A stretch of 64,000 bases of DNA, taken from Paucidesulfovibrio sp036541255 (lineage in GTDB: Bacteria > Desulfobacterota > Desulfovibrionia > Desulfovibrionales > Desulfovibrionaceae). The DNA lies in the NCBI GenBank assembly GCA_036541255.1, contig JAZHDD010000017.1, positions 22,788 through 86,787 of the forward strand. Direction: 5' to 3'. Below the pieces are notes generated by a model. The model was not told the DNA's origin. It did not search any database and worked only from the letters and a program-made list of their open reading frames with translations. Positions 17,567-24,969 of the stretch are shown one piece after another (position 1 is the first letter of the stretch; every line of letters begins with the position of its first letter). The position numbers and the translations under genes were made by a program.

Positions 17567-19300
17567 TTAGACCGAGGTTTTCATCCTCTCCAACAGGCTG
17601 TCCATGAGCTGGGGTTTTTCCGCCAGGTCCGAGCCTTTGAGGTAGTTCTTGCGCTGCTCCACGCGGTCGCTGAGGGTCTCGATATACGCCTCGTAATTTT
17701 CAACGCGGGTGTGGTCGTAGCGGTCGTAGAATCCGGGCAGGAGCTTATCCACGCTTGCGCGGGTGGGGATTTGTGCGCCCGCCATGAGCGGCCAGTCTTC
17801 CCATTCGAGCTGGTCCGTGAGAATGGCCGTCTGGAGCGTCAGCGAGGACTGGAGCGGAATGGCGGTCACGTCGTCCGCCGAGGTCTTCCAGAAGCCGCTG
17901 GAGTTGAACATGTAGCCGGTGGCTCCGCTTTCAAAGACCTTGATGAAGGCTTCCACGTCCTTCCAAAGTTCATAGACCCGGAACGGATTGGCAAAGGGGA
18001 CGAAAACCAGCTTTTTGAGTTCTTCCTCGGAGACGTTCTCGGCCACGTTGCGTTTGGTCATCAGGGAAGCGCCCATGGCCACGGCGAGCTTCACATCGGT
18101 GAAGCGCATGATGGGCGGCATGGTGGTGTCCTTGGTCAGCCAGCACAGGGTGGTGGGGAAGGAGCAACGGTTCACGTGTTTGCCGAGCAGGTCGCGGTCC
18201 AGCAGTGCACGGCCATTGCCGTTGCGCACGTCCTGGCCCAGGGGCAGGTTCTTGCCGTCCACCAGGATTTGGCCGTGGTTCATGACCGAGAGCATGAATT
18301 TCCAGTCCGGGTGGCCGATGGGACGGGAATCGGTCTTGTCGAACAGGGTGGGCTCCCACACGCGGCAGATTTTTTCCTCGATGTCGATCTGGAAGGCGTC
18401 GTCGTGCAGCACGACCTTGCCGAACCCCTTGGGCATGGTGCCGCCGTTGTCGGAAGAATTGGTGTGCGAGCTTTTGCCCGTGCCGGAAAGGCCGAAAAAG
18501 GCGATGGAGCGCTTGCCCAGGCCTTTGCAGGCCGCGTCTTCGCAGCCGGAGAAGTCGATTTCCTTGATGCCGCCGTGGCAGGCGGCCATGCCCAGGCGCA
18601 TGCCCGAAGTCCAGGCCAGGGTCAGGGTGCCTTTTTTGCGTTCGCCGAAATAGCGCATGCCGAAATTGAAGATCACGTTGGCGTCAACGTCCACGAGGGC
18701 CAGCTGGGGGAAGCCCTGGTTGTGGTAGAAGGGGTCGTTGTTGCGCCATTCGTTGTCAGCGATGATGATGATGTCCTGGATGGGCAGCTTGGGGCTCTTG
18801 GCGTAGCGCTCGGCCAGCTCCTCAAAGGGAGTGAAGTTCACGAGCCAGTTGAAGACGTTGATGGCGTCGTCTTCAGCGCCTACGATGGTGGCCTTGAGCA
18901 TCAGGTCCTGGTCCAGTCCGATAATGGCCTCGGCCTTGATCAGGGGGCGGCGTTGCAGGTCGGAAACGGCTTCCAGCAGATCGCCCAGGACCTTCTTGCG
19001 GTCTGGAACGTTCAGGGCATGCCAGAAGCGCCGGGCCTGGGCCGTGCGGCCGATGATCTTGCCGTGGCAGTTGTTGAGCACTTTGGCCCCCTTGGGCAGG
19101 CCGAGGCGTTCGGCTGCCGGGGCGTATATTTCCAGGTCGGTTTCCTGGACGTCCCACTGCTTGCGGGCCAATTCATAGGCCTCGGCCGCGCTCACCTTGC
19201 GAATCTTATGGTCCAGCACCAGCGTATCTGCTATGGCGCGAAGCGGCGGAAGTTTTTTGATGTCGTTTTTGTAGAAATCGTAGCTTGACTGACTCGCCAT
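17567..19300 (-). CDS. pckA: Phosphoenolpyruvate carboxykinase (ATP-type)
   Basis: A 577-residue enzyme of the ATP-utilising PEPCK family that interconverts oxaloacetate + ATP and PEP + ADP + CO2. Visible landmarks are the kinase P-loop GLSGTGKSS at residues 270-278 (Lys276), preceding SIAFF, the metal/phosphate region LHDDAFQID, and the FGMRYFGERKKGTLTLAW block. It is somewhat longer than E. coli PckA (540). It is 69 bases downstream of oadB, so it probably shares a transcript with the Na+-dependent decarboxylase genes. Their common metabolite is oxaloacetate, at the branch between C3 and C4 compounds. Confidence 0.9.
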   Translation of the reverse strand: MASQSSYDFYKNDIKKLPPLRAIADTLVLDHKIRKVSAAEAYELARKQWDVQETDLEIYAPAAERLGLPKGAKVLNNCHGKIIGRTAQARRFWHALNVPDRKKVLGDLLEAVSDLQRRPLIKAEAIIGLDQDLMLKATIVGAEDDAINVFNWLVNFTPFEELAERYAKSPKLPIQDIIIIADNEWRNNDPFYHNQGFPQLALVDVDANVIFNFGMRYFGERKKGTLTLAWTSGMRLGMAACHGGIKEIDFSGCEDAACKGLGKRSIAFFGLSGTGKSSHTNSSDNGGTMPKGFGKVVLHDDAFQIDIEEKICRVWEPTLFDKTDSRPIGHPDWKFMLSVMNHGQILVDGKNLPLGQDVRNGNGRALLDRDLLGKHVNRCSFPTTLCWLTKDTTMPPIMRFTDVKLAVAMGASLMTKRNVAENVSEEELKKLVFVPFANPFRVYELWKDVEAFIKVFESGATGYMFNSSGFWKTSADDVTAIPLQSSLTLQTAILTDQLEWEDWPLMAGAQIPTRASVDKLLPGFYDRYDHTRVENYEAYIETLSDRVEQRKNYLKGSDLAEKPQLMDSLLERMKTSV

Positions 19301-19369
19301 TCGTCTGCTCCTTTCCGGGAATGTCCTGCTATTGTTGCGGCTTCGCTACCGTGCGCGGAGCCTTATAAC

Positions 19370-20497
19370 CTACTTTGACAAAACTGACCACAGTATACCA
19401 GCCGCCACCGCGGAACCGATAACGCCGGCCACGTTCGGGGCCATGGCGTGCATCAGAAGATGGTTGTTGGGGTCTTCGGACCGGCCCACGGCCTGCACCA
19501 CGCGGGCGGAGTCCGGAACCGCGGACACGCCTGCCGCGCCGATGAGCGGGTTGATTTTGTCCCGCAGAAAAAGGTTCATGAATTTGGCGAAGAGCACGCC
19601 CGCCGCAGTGGCCACGGCAAAGGAGAGCGCTCCCAGGCCGAAGATTTTCAGGCTTTCCGGAGTCAGGAAGGTCTGCGCCTGGGTGCTCGCGCCCACGGAA
19701 AAGCCGAGCAGGATGGTCACGATGTCAACGAGCGCGGTGCGGGCCGTGGCCGCGAGCCGTTCCGTGACCATGCTTTCCTTGAGCAGGTTGCCGAAGAAGA
19801 GCATGCCGATGAGCGGCATGGCTCCGGGCGCGATCAGGCAGATGATCAGGAAGCCGCCCACCGGAAAGAGGATGCGTTCGCGGCGCGAGACCGTGCGAGG
19901 CGGCTTCATGCGGATGCGCCGTTCCTTGTGCGTGGTCAGCAGCCGCATCACGGGCGGCTGAATCACCGGCACCAGAGCCATGTACGAGTATGCGGAAATG
20001 GCGATGGCCCCCAGCAGATGGGGCGCGAGCTTGGCCGAGAGGAAAATGGCCGTGGGGCCGTCCGCCCCGCCGATGATGCCGATGCTGGCCGATTCCGCAG
20101 GGGTGAAGCCGAGATGCAGCGCGCCGATCAGCGTCAGGAAGATGCCTGCCTGGGCCGCAGCGCCGAGCAGCACCAGCTTGGGGTTGGAGAGCATGGTGGA
20201 GAAGTCGGTCATGGCCCCGATGCCCAGGAAAATGAGCGGCGGGAAAATGCCCTGGCTTACGCCGAAATAGATGTAGGAGAGCACCGAGCCGGGATCGTAG
20301 ACCGAAAGCGGCATGCCCGCCGGGGCCGCGATGTTGCCAACGATGGCTCCGAACCCGATGGGCAGGAGCAGCAGCGGTTCATAGTCCTTGACCACGGCCA
20401 GGGCGATGAAGAACATGCCCACGCCGATCATGGCCGCATTGCCCCAGGTCAGGGCCGAAAGGCCCGTGGACGAGAAGAATGCGGAAAGGACGTCCAT
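19370..20497 (-). CDS. oadB: Na+-translocating decarboxylase beta subunit (OadB)
   Basis: A 375-residue membrane subunit of the OadB/MmdB/GcdB family. It starts at ATG 20495-20497 (MDVLSAFF) after AAAGGAAAG. The first helix, the GFGAIVGNIAAP region, the IGIIGGADGPTAIFLSAKLAPHLLGAIAISAYSYM core (read in two parts: GADGPTAIF and the following helix) and the C-terminal GAAGVSAVPDSARVVQ are conserved in the Na+ channel subunits. It couples decarboxylation of carboxybiotin to outward Na+ transport. The gene follows oadG within the operon. Confidence 0.93.
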   Translation of the reverse strand: MDVLSAFFSSTGLSALTWGNAAMIGVGMFFIALAVVKDYEPLLLLPIGFGAIVGNIAAPAGMPLSVYDPGSVLSYIYFGVSQGIFPPLIFLGIGAMTDFSTMLSNPKLVLLGAAAQAGIFLTLIGALHLGFTPAESASIGIIGGADGPTAIFLSAKLAPHLLGAIAISAYSYMALVPVIQPPVMRLLTTHKERRIRMKPPRTVSRRERILFPVGGFLIICLIAPGAMPLIGMLFFGNLLKESMVTERLAATARTALVDIVTILLGFSVGASTQAQTFLTPESLKIFGLGALSFAVATAAGVLFAKFMNLFLRDKINPLIGAAGVSAVPDSARVVQAVGRSEDPNNHLLMHAMAPNVAGVIGSAVAAGILWSVLSK

Positions 20498-20501
20498 CGC
20501 G

Positions 20502-20798
20502 CTACTTTCCTTTGCCGGTGCGGGTTCGCATGCCGAGTTGACCGGCAATGGCCGGGTCCTGATGCACTATGGCCGCTGCCATGGCCGCCACGAGCACGGC
20601 TTCGCCGGGCAGTGTGTTGCGCCGGGCCACCTCGACCCGCGCTTCGTCCTGGTCCTGTTCCGCCGCGGCCGGGAAAACGCGGTCCCAGACGCTCAAAAGG
20701 TGCGGCAGCAGGGCAATGAACAGGCTCACGCAGCCCAGGACAAGGAAGACGATGCCCATGCCTGCCAGGGCCAGGGTGGGACCGGAAAAGGCCGTCAT
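20502..20798 (-). CDS. oadG: Na+-translocating decarboxylase gamma subunit (OadG-like)
   Basis: A 98-residue small membrane subunit: one N-terminal helix (GPTLALAGMGIVFLVLGCVSLF), then a charged cytoplasmic tail with an Asp/Glu-rich segment, as in OadG/MmdD. The ATG at 20796-20798 overlaps the TGA of oadA (ATGA), so the two are translationally coupled. It anchors the alpha subunit to the beta channel and in other species helps bind Zn2+. The much longer open frame upstream in this phase is a shadow of oadA. Confidence 0.85.
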   Translation of the reverse strand: MTAFSGPTLALAGMGIVFLVLGCVSLFIALLPHLLSVWDRVFPAAAEQDQDEARVEVARRNTLPGEAVLVAAMAAAIVHQDPAIAGQLGMRTRTGKGK

Positions 20799-22627
20799 CA
20801 GCGCGCCTCCTCCACGTAGGCCAGCACGTCGCCCTCGGCCACCTGCCGTCCCAGGTCCACGGTCAGGGAGACAAGGTTCCCGGCCAGGGGCGAACGCACC
20901 TCGACTTCCATCTTCATGGCTTCGAGAACCAGCAGGGGCTGATCCTGCGCCACGGCGTCGCCGACTTTGGCCAGCACCCGCACCACGGAGCCGGGCATGG
21001 GGGCGTTCACAGGCACGCCAGCGGCCTTGGCCGCTGTCTGCGCGGCAGGAGCGGCGGAAGCATCCGATGCGCGCGACGGCCCTGGGGTCACTGTGACAGG
21101 GAAGGCCTTGCCGTCCAGCGTGACCTTGCCGTCCCGGACCACGACCTCGTAGGTGCGTCCGGCCACGTCCACGCTGTAGCGCCCGAAGCTTTTGGGGTCG
21201 GCAGGGGCCGGGCCTTCCATCTCTTTCTTGTAGCGCACGCCCAGCTTGGCCTCGCCGTTGAGAAAGGCCACGCCTTTGTCCTTGCAGGTGGCGGCGATGA
21301 AAAGATTCTCTTCGGTTTCGCTGATATGGGCGGCGGAAAGCAGCCTGCGGGCCGCACCCAATCCCTTGGACGGGTCCGCGTCGTTGAGCTCCAGGGGCGT
21401 CTTGTCCGTGGGCGGCAGACCAAGCTGGGCCGAAGCCAGACGGACCACCTCGGGGTCGGGCGCGACAGGCGTACGGCCGAAATAGCCCAGGACCATTTTG
21501 CCGTACCCTTCGGCGATTTTGGCCCAAGGCCCGAACATGACGTTGTTGAAGGCCTGCTGGAAATAAAATTGGGAAACGGGCGTGACCGAGGTGCCGAAGC
21601 CGCCGCGCTGCACTACCTCGCCCATGGCCGCGATGATCTGCGGATATTTGTGCATGATGCCGTTGTCGCGCAGCATCTGGGTGTTGGCCGTGAGCGCGCC
21701 GCCGGGCATGGGGCTGAAGGGCAGGGTGGGGTCGACCGCCGTGGCCTCGGGCGGCAGGAAGTAGTCGCGCATGCAGTCCCGGAAGATTTCCTCGGCCTGG
21801 AGGATCTTGTGGATGTCCACGTCCAGATCGTAGTTCGAGCCCCGCAGGGCGTGCCAGAGCGTGGCCACGTCCGGTTGGCAGGTGCCGCCCGACACAGGGG
21901 AAAGGGAAAGGTCCACGCTGTCGGCTCCGGCCTCGATGGCGGCCAGGTAGCAGGCGATGGAAATGCCTGCGGTTTCGTGGGTGTGGAAATGCAGGCTGGT
22001 TTCCGCCGGGAGCATCTTGCGGGCGCGTTTGATGGTTTCATGGACCTTGGACGGGGTGGACGTGCCCGAGGCGTCCTTGAAACAAACCGAGTCAAAGGGG
22101 ATTTCCGCCTTGAGGATGCGGGCCAGCACGCCTTCATAGAAGTCCGGGTCGTGCGCGCCCGTGCAGCCCGGCGGTAGTTCCATCATGCTCACGCTGATCT
22201 GATGGTTCAGTCCGTGATTTTTGATGCAGCGTCCCGAATAATCGAGGTTGTGCACGTCGTTGAGCGCGTCGAAATTGCGGATGGAGGTGATGCCGTGGCG
22301 GGCAAAGAGTTTGGCGTGCAGGTCGATGACGTCGGAGCTTTGCGATTCCAGGCCGACAACGTTCACGCCTCGCGCCAGTGTCTGGAGGTCCGCATCCGGC
22401 CCGGCAGCTTCGCGAAAGGCGTCCATCATGGCGAAGGCGTCTTCATTGCAGTAGAAATAGAGTGCCTGGAAGCGCGCTCCGCCCCCGGCCTCGAACCAGT
22501 TGATGCCGGCCTCGGCAGCGGCGCGGACCGCGGGCAGAAAGTCTTTTGTCAGGACCCGCGCACCGTAGACCGATTGGAAGCCGTCCCGGAAGGCGGTGCA
22601 CATGAAGCGTATGTGTTTCTTCCCCAC
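20798..22627 (-). CDS. oadA: Oxaloacetate decarboxylase alpha / pyruvate carboxylase subunit B
   Basis: A 609-residue carboxyltransferase with three parts: an HMGL-like TIM barrel (about 1-290), the conserved PYC/OADA domain (to about 480), an Ala/Pro-rich linker, and a biotinyl domain with EAMKME (biotinylated Lys572). FRDGFQS near residue 14 and HFHTHETAG carry the metal ligands; SVCFKDASG holds the Lys expected to be carboxylated. It starts with GTG at 22625-22627 behind GGAGG. With oadG and oadB it forms a Na+-pumping decarboxylase; an alternative is the carboxyltransferase half of a two-subunit pyruvate carboxylase. Confidence 0.92.
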   Translation of the reverse strand: MGKKHIRFMCTAFRDGFQSVYGARVLTKDFLPAVRAAAEAGINWFEAGGGARFQALYFYCNEDAFAMMDAFREAAGPDADLQTLARGVNVVGLESQSSDVIDLHAKLFARHGITSIRNFDALNDVHNLDYSGRCIKNHGLNHQISVSMMELPPGCTGAHDPDFYEGVLARILKAEIPFDSVCFKDASGTSTPSKVHETIKRARKMLPAETSLHFHTHETAGISIACYLAAIEAGADSVDLSLSPVSGGTCQPDVATLWHALRGSNYDLDVDIHKILQAEEIFRDCMRDYFLPPEATAVDPTLPFSPMPGGALTANTQMLRDNGIMHKYPQIIAAMGEVVQRGGFGTSVTPVSQFYFQQAFNNVMFGPWAKIAEGYGKMVLGYFGRTPVAPDPEVVRLASAQLGLPPTDKTPLELNDADPSKGLGAARRLLSAAHISETEENLFIAATCKDKGVAFLNGEAKLGVRYKKEMEGPAPADPKSFGRYSVDVAGRTYEVVVRDGKVTLDGKAFPVTVTPGPSRASDASAAPAAQTAAKAAGVPVNAPMPGSVVRVLAKVGDAVAQDQPLLVLEAMKMEVEVRSPLAGNLVSLTVDLGRQVAEGDVLAYVEEAR

Positions 22628-22638
22628 TGCGACCTCCG

Positions 22639-23028
22639 TCAGCCCTTGTATTTGAGCCAGACCTCGCGGGGTCTGGGACCGTCAAAGTCGCAGAAGAAGA
22701 CGCCTTGCCAGGAGCCAAGTTGAAGCTGGCCGTTTTCAATGAATATCTGGAGGGAATGGCCTGTCAGGGAAGCCTTGATGTGGGCGTCGGGGTTGCCTTC
22801 ATGGCGATAGAGATGCTCGCCCGGCACAAGTCGGGTCATGCTGCGCAGGAAGTCGATGCCCACGTTGGGGTCGTGCCCTTCGCAAAGCAGGATCGAGGCG
22901 CTCGTGTGCGGACAGAAAAGCGTGAGAATGCCGTCCCTCCAGCCGCGCTGTGTGACCAGGCTTTGGGTCGGGCCGGTGATGTTGACCATCTGTTCCCGAG
23001 CGGAAGTGGTGACGAGCAGCCTGTCCAT
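22639..23028 (-). CDS. YjbQ / UPF0047 family protein
   Basis: A 129-residue protein of the UPF0047 (YjbQ) family, starting at ATG 23026-23028 after AAAGGGA. The characteristic blocks are CPHTSASILLCE, the HLYRHEGNPDAHIKASLTGHS stretch (first half HLYRHEGNPDAH) with metal-binding His residues, and the C-terminal GSWQGVFFCDFDGPR. The fold is known; a side activity as thiamine-phosphate synthase has been reported for some members, but the main role is unclear. It is 11 bases upstream of oadA and may be the first gene of that operon. Confidence 0.88.
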   Translation of the reverse strand: MDRLLVTTSAREQMVNITGPTQSLVTQRGWRDGILTLFCPHTSASILLCEGHDPNVGIDFLRSMTRLVPGEHLYRHEGNPDAHIKASLTGHSLQIFIENGQLQLGSWQGVFFCDFDGPRPREVWLKYKG

Positions 23029-23118
23029 TGGTGTTCCCTTTGGCACGCCCGAAGGCGGGACGTTTTTTGGGGCTCTTTCTTTGTACATGAGCCTTCGCGT
23101 ATGGGCAACCTTGTGATT

Positions 23119-23143
23119 GACAATGATTCTGAATTTCATTATC
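23119..23143. promoter_or_regulatory. Fur-like inverted repeat between divergent genes
   Basis: GACAATGA-N9-TCATTATC, arms matching at 7 of 8 positions. The arms are those of the classical Fur box (GATAATGA-N3-TCATTATC) but six bases, one hexamer, further apart. It lies between yjbQ (minus) and the DUF2325 gene (plus), 53 bases before the latter. Confidence 0.4.
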
Positions 23144-23196
23144 AAGACAGCCAAGGGATTGAAACACGACAACATATCCTACAGGAGAAAGCGGAA

Positions 23197-23475
23197 ATGT
23201 GCGCAGCGCTCATAGGCGGAATGGACAGGTTGAAGAGGGATTATATCAACACCGCCAAGGCCGACGGTGTCAAACTCAAGGTTTTTACCGGCAAGGAAAA
23301 CAAGGTTTCGTGCCAGATAGGTAATTGCGGCCTGATCATCGTCTTCACCAACAAGGTGTCGCACAAGGCCCGCAAGGACGTGGCCGCCCATGCCAAGGCC
23401 AAGGGCATTCCCATGAAGATGCTGCATTCCTGTGGCATCTCCAGCCTGCGGGACGCGCTGGCAGGCAACGCCTGA
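23197..23475 (+). CDS. DUF2325 domain protein
   Basis: A 92-residue protein matching the DUF2325 pattern: MCAALIGGMDRLKRDYINTAK with the GGxxRLxxxY core, a central strand GLIIVFTNKVSHKA, and the C-terminal LHSCGISSLRDAL. The start at ATG 23197 has AGGAG upstream; a longer open frame before it is antisense to yjbQ. In DUF2325 proteins the conserved Cys and His are thought to bind metal. The Fur-like repeat just upstream suggests iron or metal control. It is followed, convergently and one base away, by a small Cys-rich membrane protein gene. Confidence 0.82.
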   Translation: MCAALIGGMDRLKRDYINTAKADGVKLKVFTGKENKVSCQIGNCGLIIVFTNKVSHKARKDVAAHAKAKGIPMKMLHSCGISSLRDALAGNA

Positions 23476-23476
23476 T

Positions 23477-23701
23477 TCAGTCTTTTTTGGGGACGCCGCA
23501 TTGTGTGCGGTCTGAAGCGTTGCGGGCCACGGGGCAGCCTTTGCATGCCGAGGCCGGGTCATCCGGGTCGGTTTCGCCGGAGCAGCCGCAACCAAAGGGC
23601 GCTTCCTCGCCCCGGTCCTTGTCGTTGAGGTGCTTGCACAGGGCGAAGAACGCCCCCAGGCCGAGCACCACGGCAAATCCGATCACATCGTTCCAGTCCA
23701 T
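23477..23701 (-). CDS. Small membrane protein with Cys-rich cytoplasmic tail
   Basis: A 74-residue protein with one N-terminal membrane helix (DVIGFAVVLGLGAFFALC) and a tail holding seven Cys: CGCSG, CKGC and a final QCG. It starts at ATG 23699-23701 after GGGAGA. The layout resembles FeoB-associated Cys-rich membrane proteins, and a second protein of the same design lies at 24766-24969. The Cys clusters suggest metal or Fe-S binding at the membrane. I do not know its function. Confidence 0.68.
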   Translation of the reverse strand: MDWNDVIGFAVVLGLGAFFALCKHLNDKDRGEEAPFGCGCSGETDPDDPASACKGCPVARNASDRTQCGVPKKD

Positions 23702-23786
23702 GACGTCTCCCGCAGGATTGATTCTACCTGTTGGGCTAGCCCATTTTGGTGTTTCGGGAAAGCCCCTGATAACCGCTTGAAGGAAA

Positions 23787-23815
23787 CGGCCGGGACACGC
23801 AAGGCGTCCCGGCCG
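23787..23815 (-). terminator. Hairpin downstream of the selenoperoxiredoxin gene
   Basis: CGGCCGGGAC-N9-GTCCCGGCCG, perfect 10-bp arms. On the minus strand only three Ts follow (GTTTCC), so termination may be partial. Confidence 0.65.
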
Positions 23816-23843
23816 GGTTTGTCATGTTGTCATTGGCGCGGGC

Positions 23844-24455
23844 CTAGTCAAAGGCCATGCCGACTTTCCATTTTTTCCAGACATTGCCCACAAGATCGAC
23901 TCCGGGCTTGAGCGTGACCTTGCCGGGCCGCCAGCCCGACGGGGCCACTTCCTTGCCCTTGGTTTTGCGCACCAGCTGGAAGGCCTGGATTTCGCGCAGG
24001 GTTTCGGAAACATTTCGGCCCACGGGCGGGGAGAGCACCTCGAAGCCCTGGATCACGCCGTCCGGATCGATGAGGAAACGGCCTCGAACGTTCACGCCCG
24101 CATCCTCGTCATAGACGCCATAGAGGCTGCCCACCTTGCCGCCGCCGTCGGAGAGCATGGGGAAGGGTACTGTCCCGGCGGTGACCATTTTGGACAGTTC
24201 CTGGTCCACCCAGACTTTGTGCACGAACATGCTGTCCACGCTCATGGACAGGACCTGCACGCCCAGCTTCTCGAATTCGGGATTCTTCTCGGCGACCGCC
24301 GAGATCTCGGTAGCTCAGACAAAGGTGAAATCGCCGGGGTAGAAGCAGAGCACCACCCACTTGCCCAGGTAGTCCGAGAGCTTCACGGAGTCGAATTTGC
24401 CCTTGTAGTATGCGGATGCCTCAAAGTCGGGCGCTTTCTGGCCGATTCTGATCAT
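23844..24455 (-). CDS. Selenocysteine-containing peroxiredoxin (AhpC/Prx family), UGA-recoded
   Basis: A 203-residue peroxiredoxin interrupted in frame by TGA at 24315-24317, codon 47, where Prx enzymes have the peroxidatic Cys (FYPGDFTFV-U-ATEIS; the usual text is FTFVCPTE). The reading continues without a shift into Prx sequence (MFVHKVWVDQELSKM, FLIDPDGVIQ). A SECIS-type hairpin begins right after the TGA. At the usual resolving-Cys position (EVCPAxW) the sequence reads EVAPSGW, so that Cys is absent. It should reduce peroxides with Sec47. I chose ATG 24453-24455 (MIRIGQKAPDF) behind AAGGAG; ATG 24564-24566, behind AGGAGG, would add a 37-residue low-complexity leader. Standard ORF calling splits this gene in two. 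Confidence 0.9.
24287..24317 (-). promoter_or_regulatory. UGA codon and SECIS hairpin of the selenoperoxiredoxin
   Basis: Seventeen bases after the TGA comes the loop GGTC, closed by the perfect stem CTCGGC / GCCGAG plus one A-T pair. The E. coli fdhF SECIS has the same GGUC loop 18 bases after its UGA, so a SelB-binding element is very likely. Confidence 0.88.
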
Positions 24456-24626
24456 GCGTTGCGCTCCTTGCTGTTGTGGGGTGGTTTCCAGCTCCTGTTC
24501 CGGGGCTGGCGCCGCTGGGGCACTGCGTATCGGCTTGGCGCAGCCCATAGCCTTTGGTTTACTCATGGTCGCCTCCTGGCTTCACGTCTGTTGCATCGTC
24601 CAGCCCTATGTCCTGTGGCGATGCGG

Positions 24627-24641
24627 ATAGGTTTTACCTAT
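24627..24641. promoter_or_regulatory. Short palindrome upstream of the peroxiredoxin gene
   Basis: ATAGGT-TTT-ACCTAT is a perfect 6-bp dyad with a 3-base spacer in the 310-base gap 24456-24765. It is a candidate operator for a redox or metal regulator; I cannot match it to a named family. Confidence 0.4.
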
Positions 24642-24765
24642 TGGTCTACACATTCTTTCGGCCGATGTCACTCGTGCCATGTTGCAAAGAGGGTTGATGC
24701 GCCTCGGGGCGGTGTCCGTCGTGCGCCCTGCTTTTTTTCGAAACGAATGGGATGGCGCTACGCAG

Positions 24766-24969
24766 TCATTCGCGGCTGGATTCATCCTTGTTCGGTGGGC
24801 AGCACCTCTGCGGCCGTTTGGAAAGATCGGTCAGCCCGGCTCCGGAACAACCGGAGCAGCCCGAACAACCGCAGCTCGGCTCTTCCTGTTTCAGGCTTTT
24901 CCACCAGCGACGGCCCACCAGGAACGCCGCTGCACCCACGATGGCTCCAACGATAAGATATTCCCACAT
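24766..24969 (-). CDS. FeoB-associated-type Cys-rich membrane protein
   Basis: A 67-residue protein: one membrane helix (LIVGAIVGAAAFLVG), basic residues, then CGCSGCSGCSG and a later RCCPP, seven Cys in all. This matches the FeoB-associated Cys-rich membrane protein pattern. Its ATG (24967-24969) shares one base with the TAA of the permease gene (TAATG), so the two are coupled. No feoB is present here; the partner is instead a metal permease controlled by a CadC/SmtB-like repressor. A role as metal relay or shield for the permease is inferred. Confidence 0.75.
   Translation of the reverse strand: MWEYLIVGAIVGAAAFLVGRRWWKSLKQEEPSCGCSGCSGCSGAGLTDLSKRPQRCCPPNKDESSRE

Noticed and set aside
17711..19288. 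525-residue plus-strand frame opposite pckA
   Set aside because: Antisense shadow; the minus strand has the PEPCK P-loop and full-length homology.
24315..24317. Interpretation of the TGA as a nonsense mutation making peroxiredoxin a pseudogene
   Set aside because: The codon is exactly at the catalytic Cys position, no other damage is visible, and a SECIS hairpin with a GGTC loop follows at the right distance.
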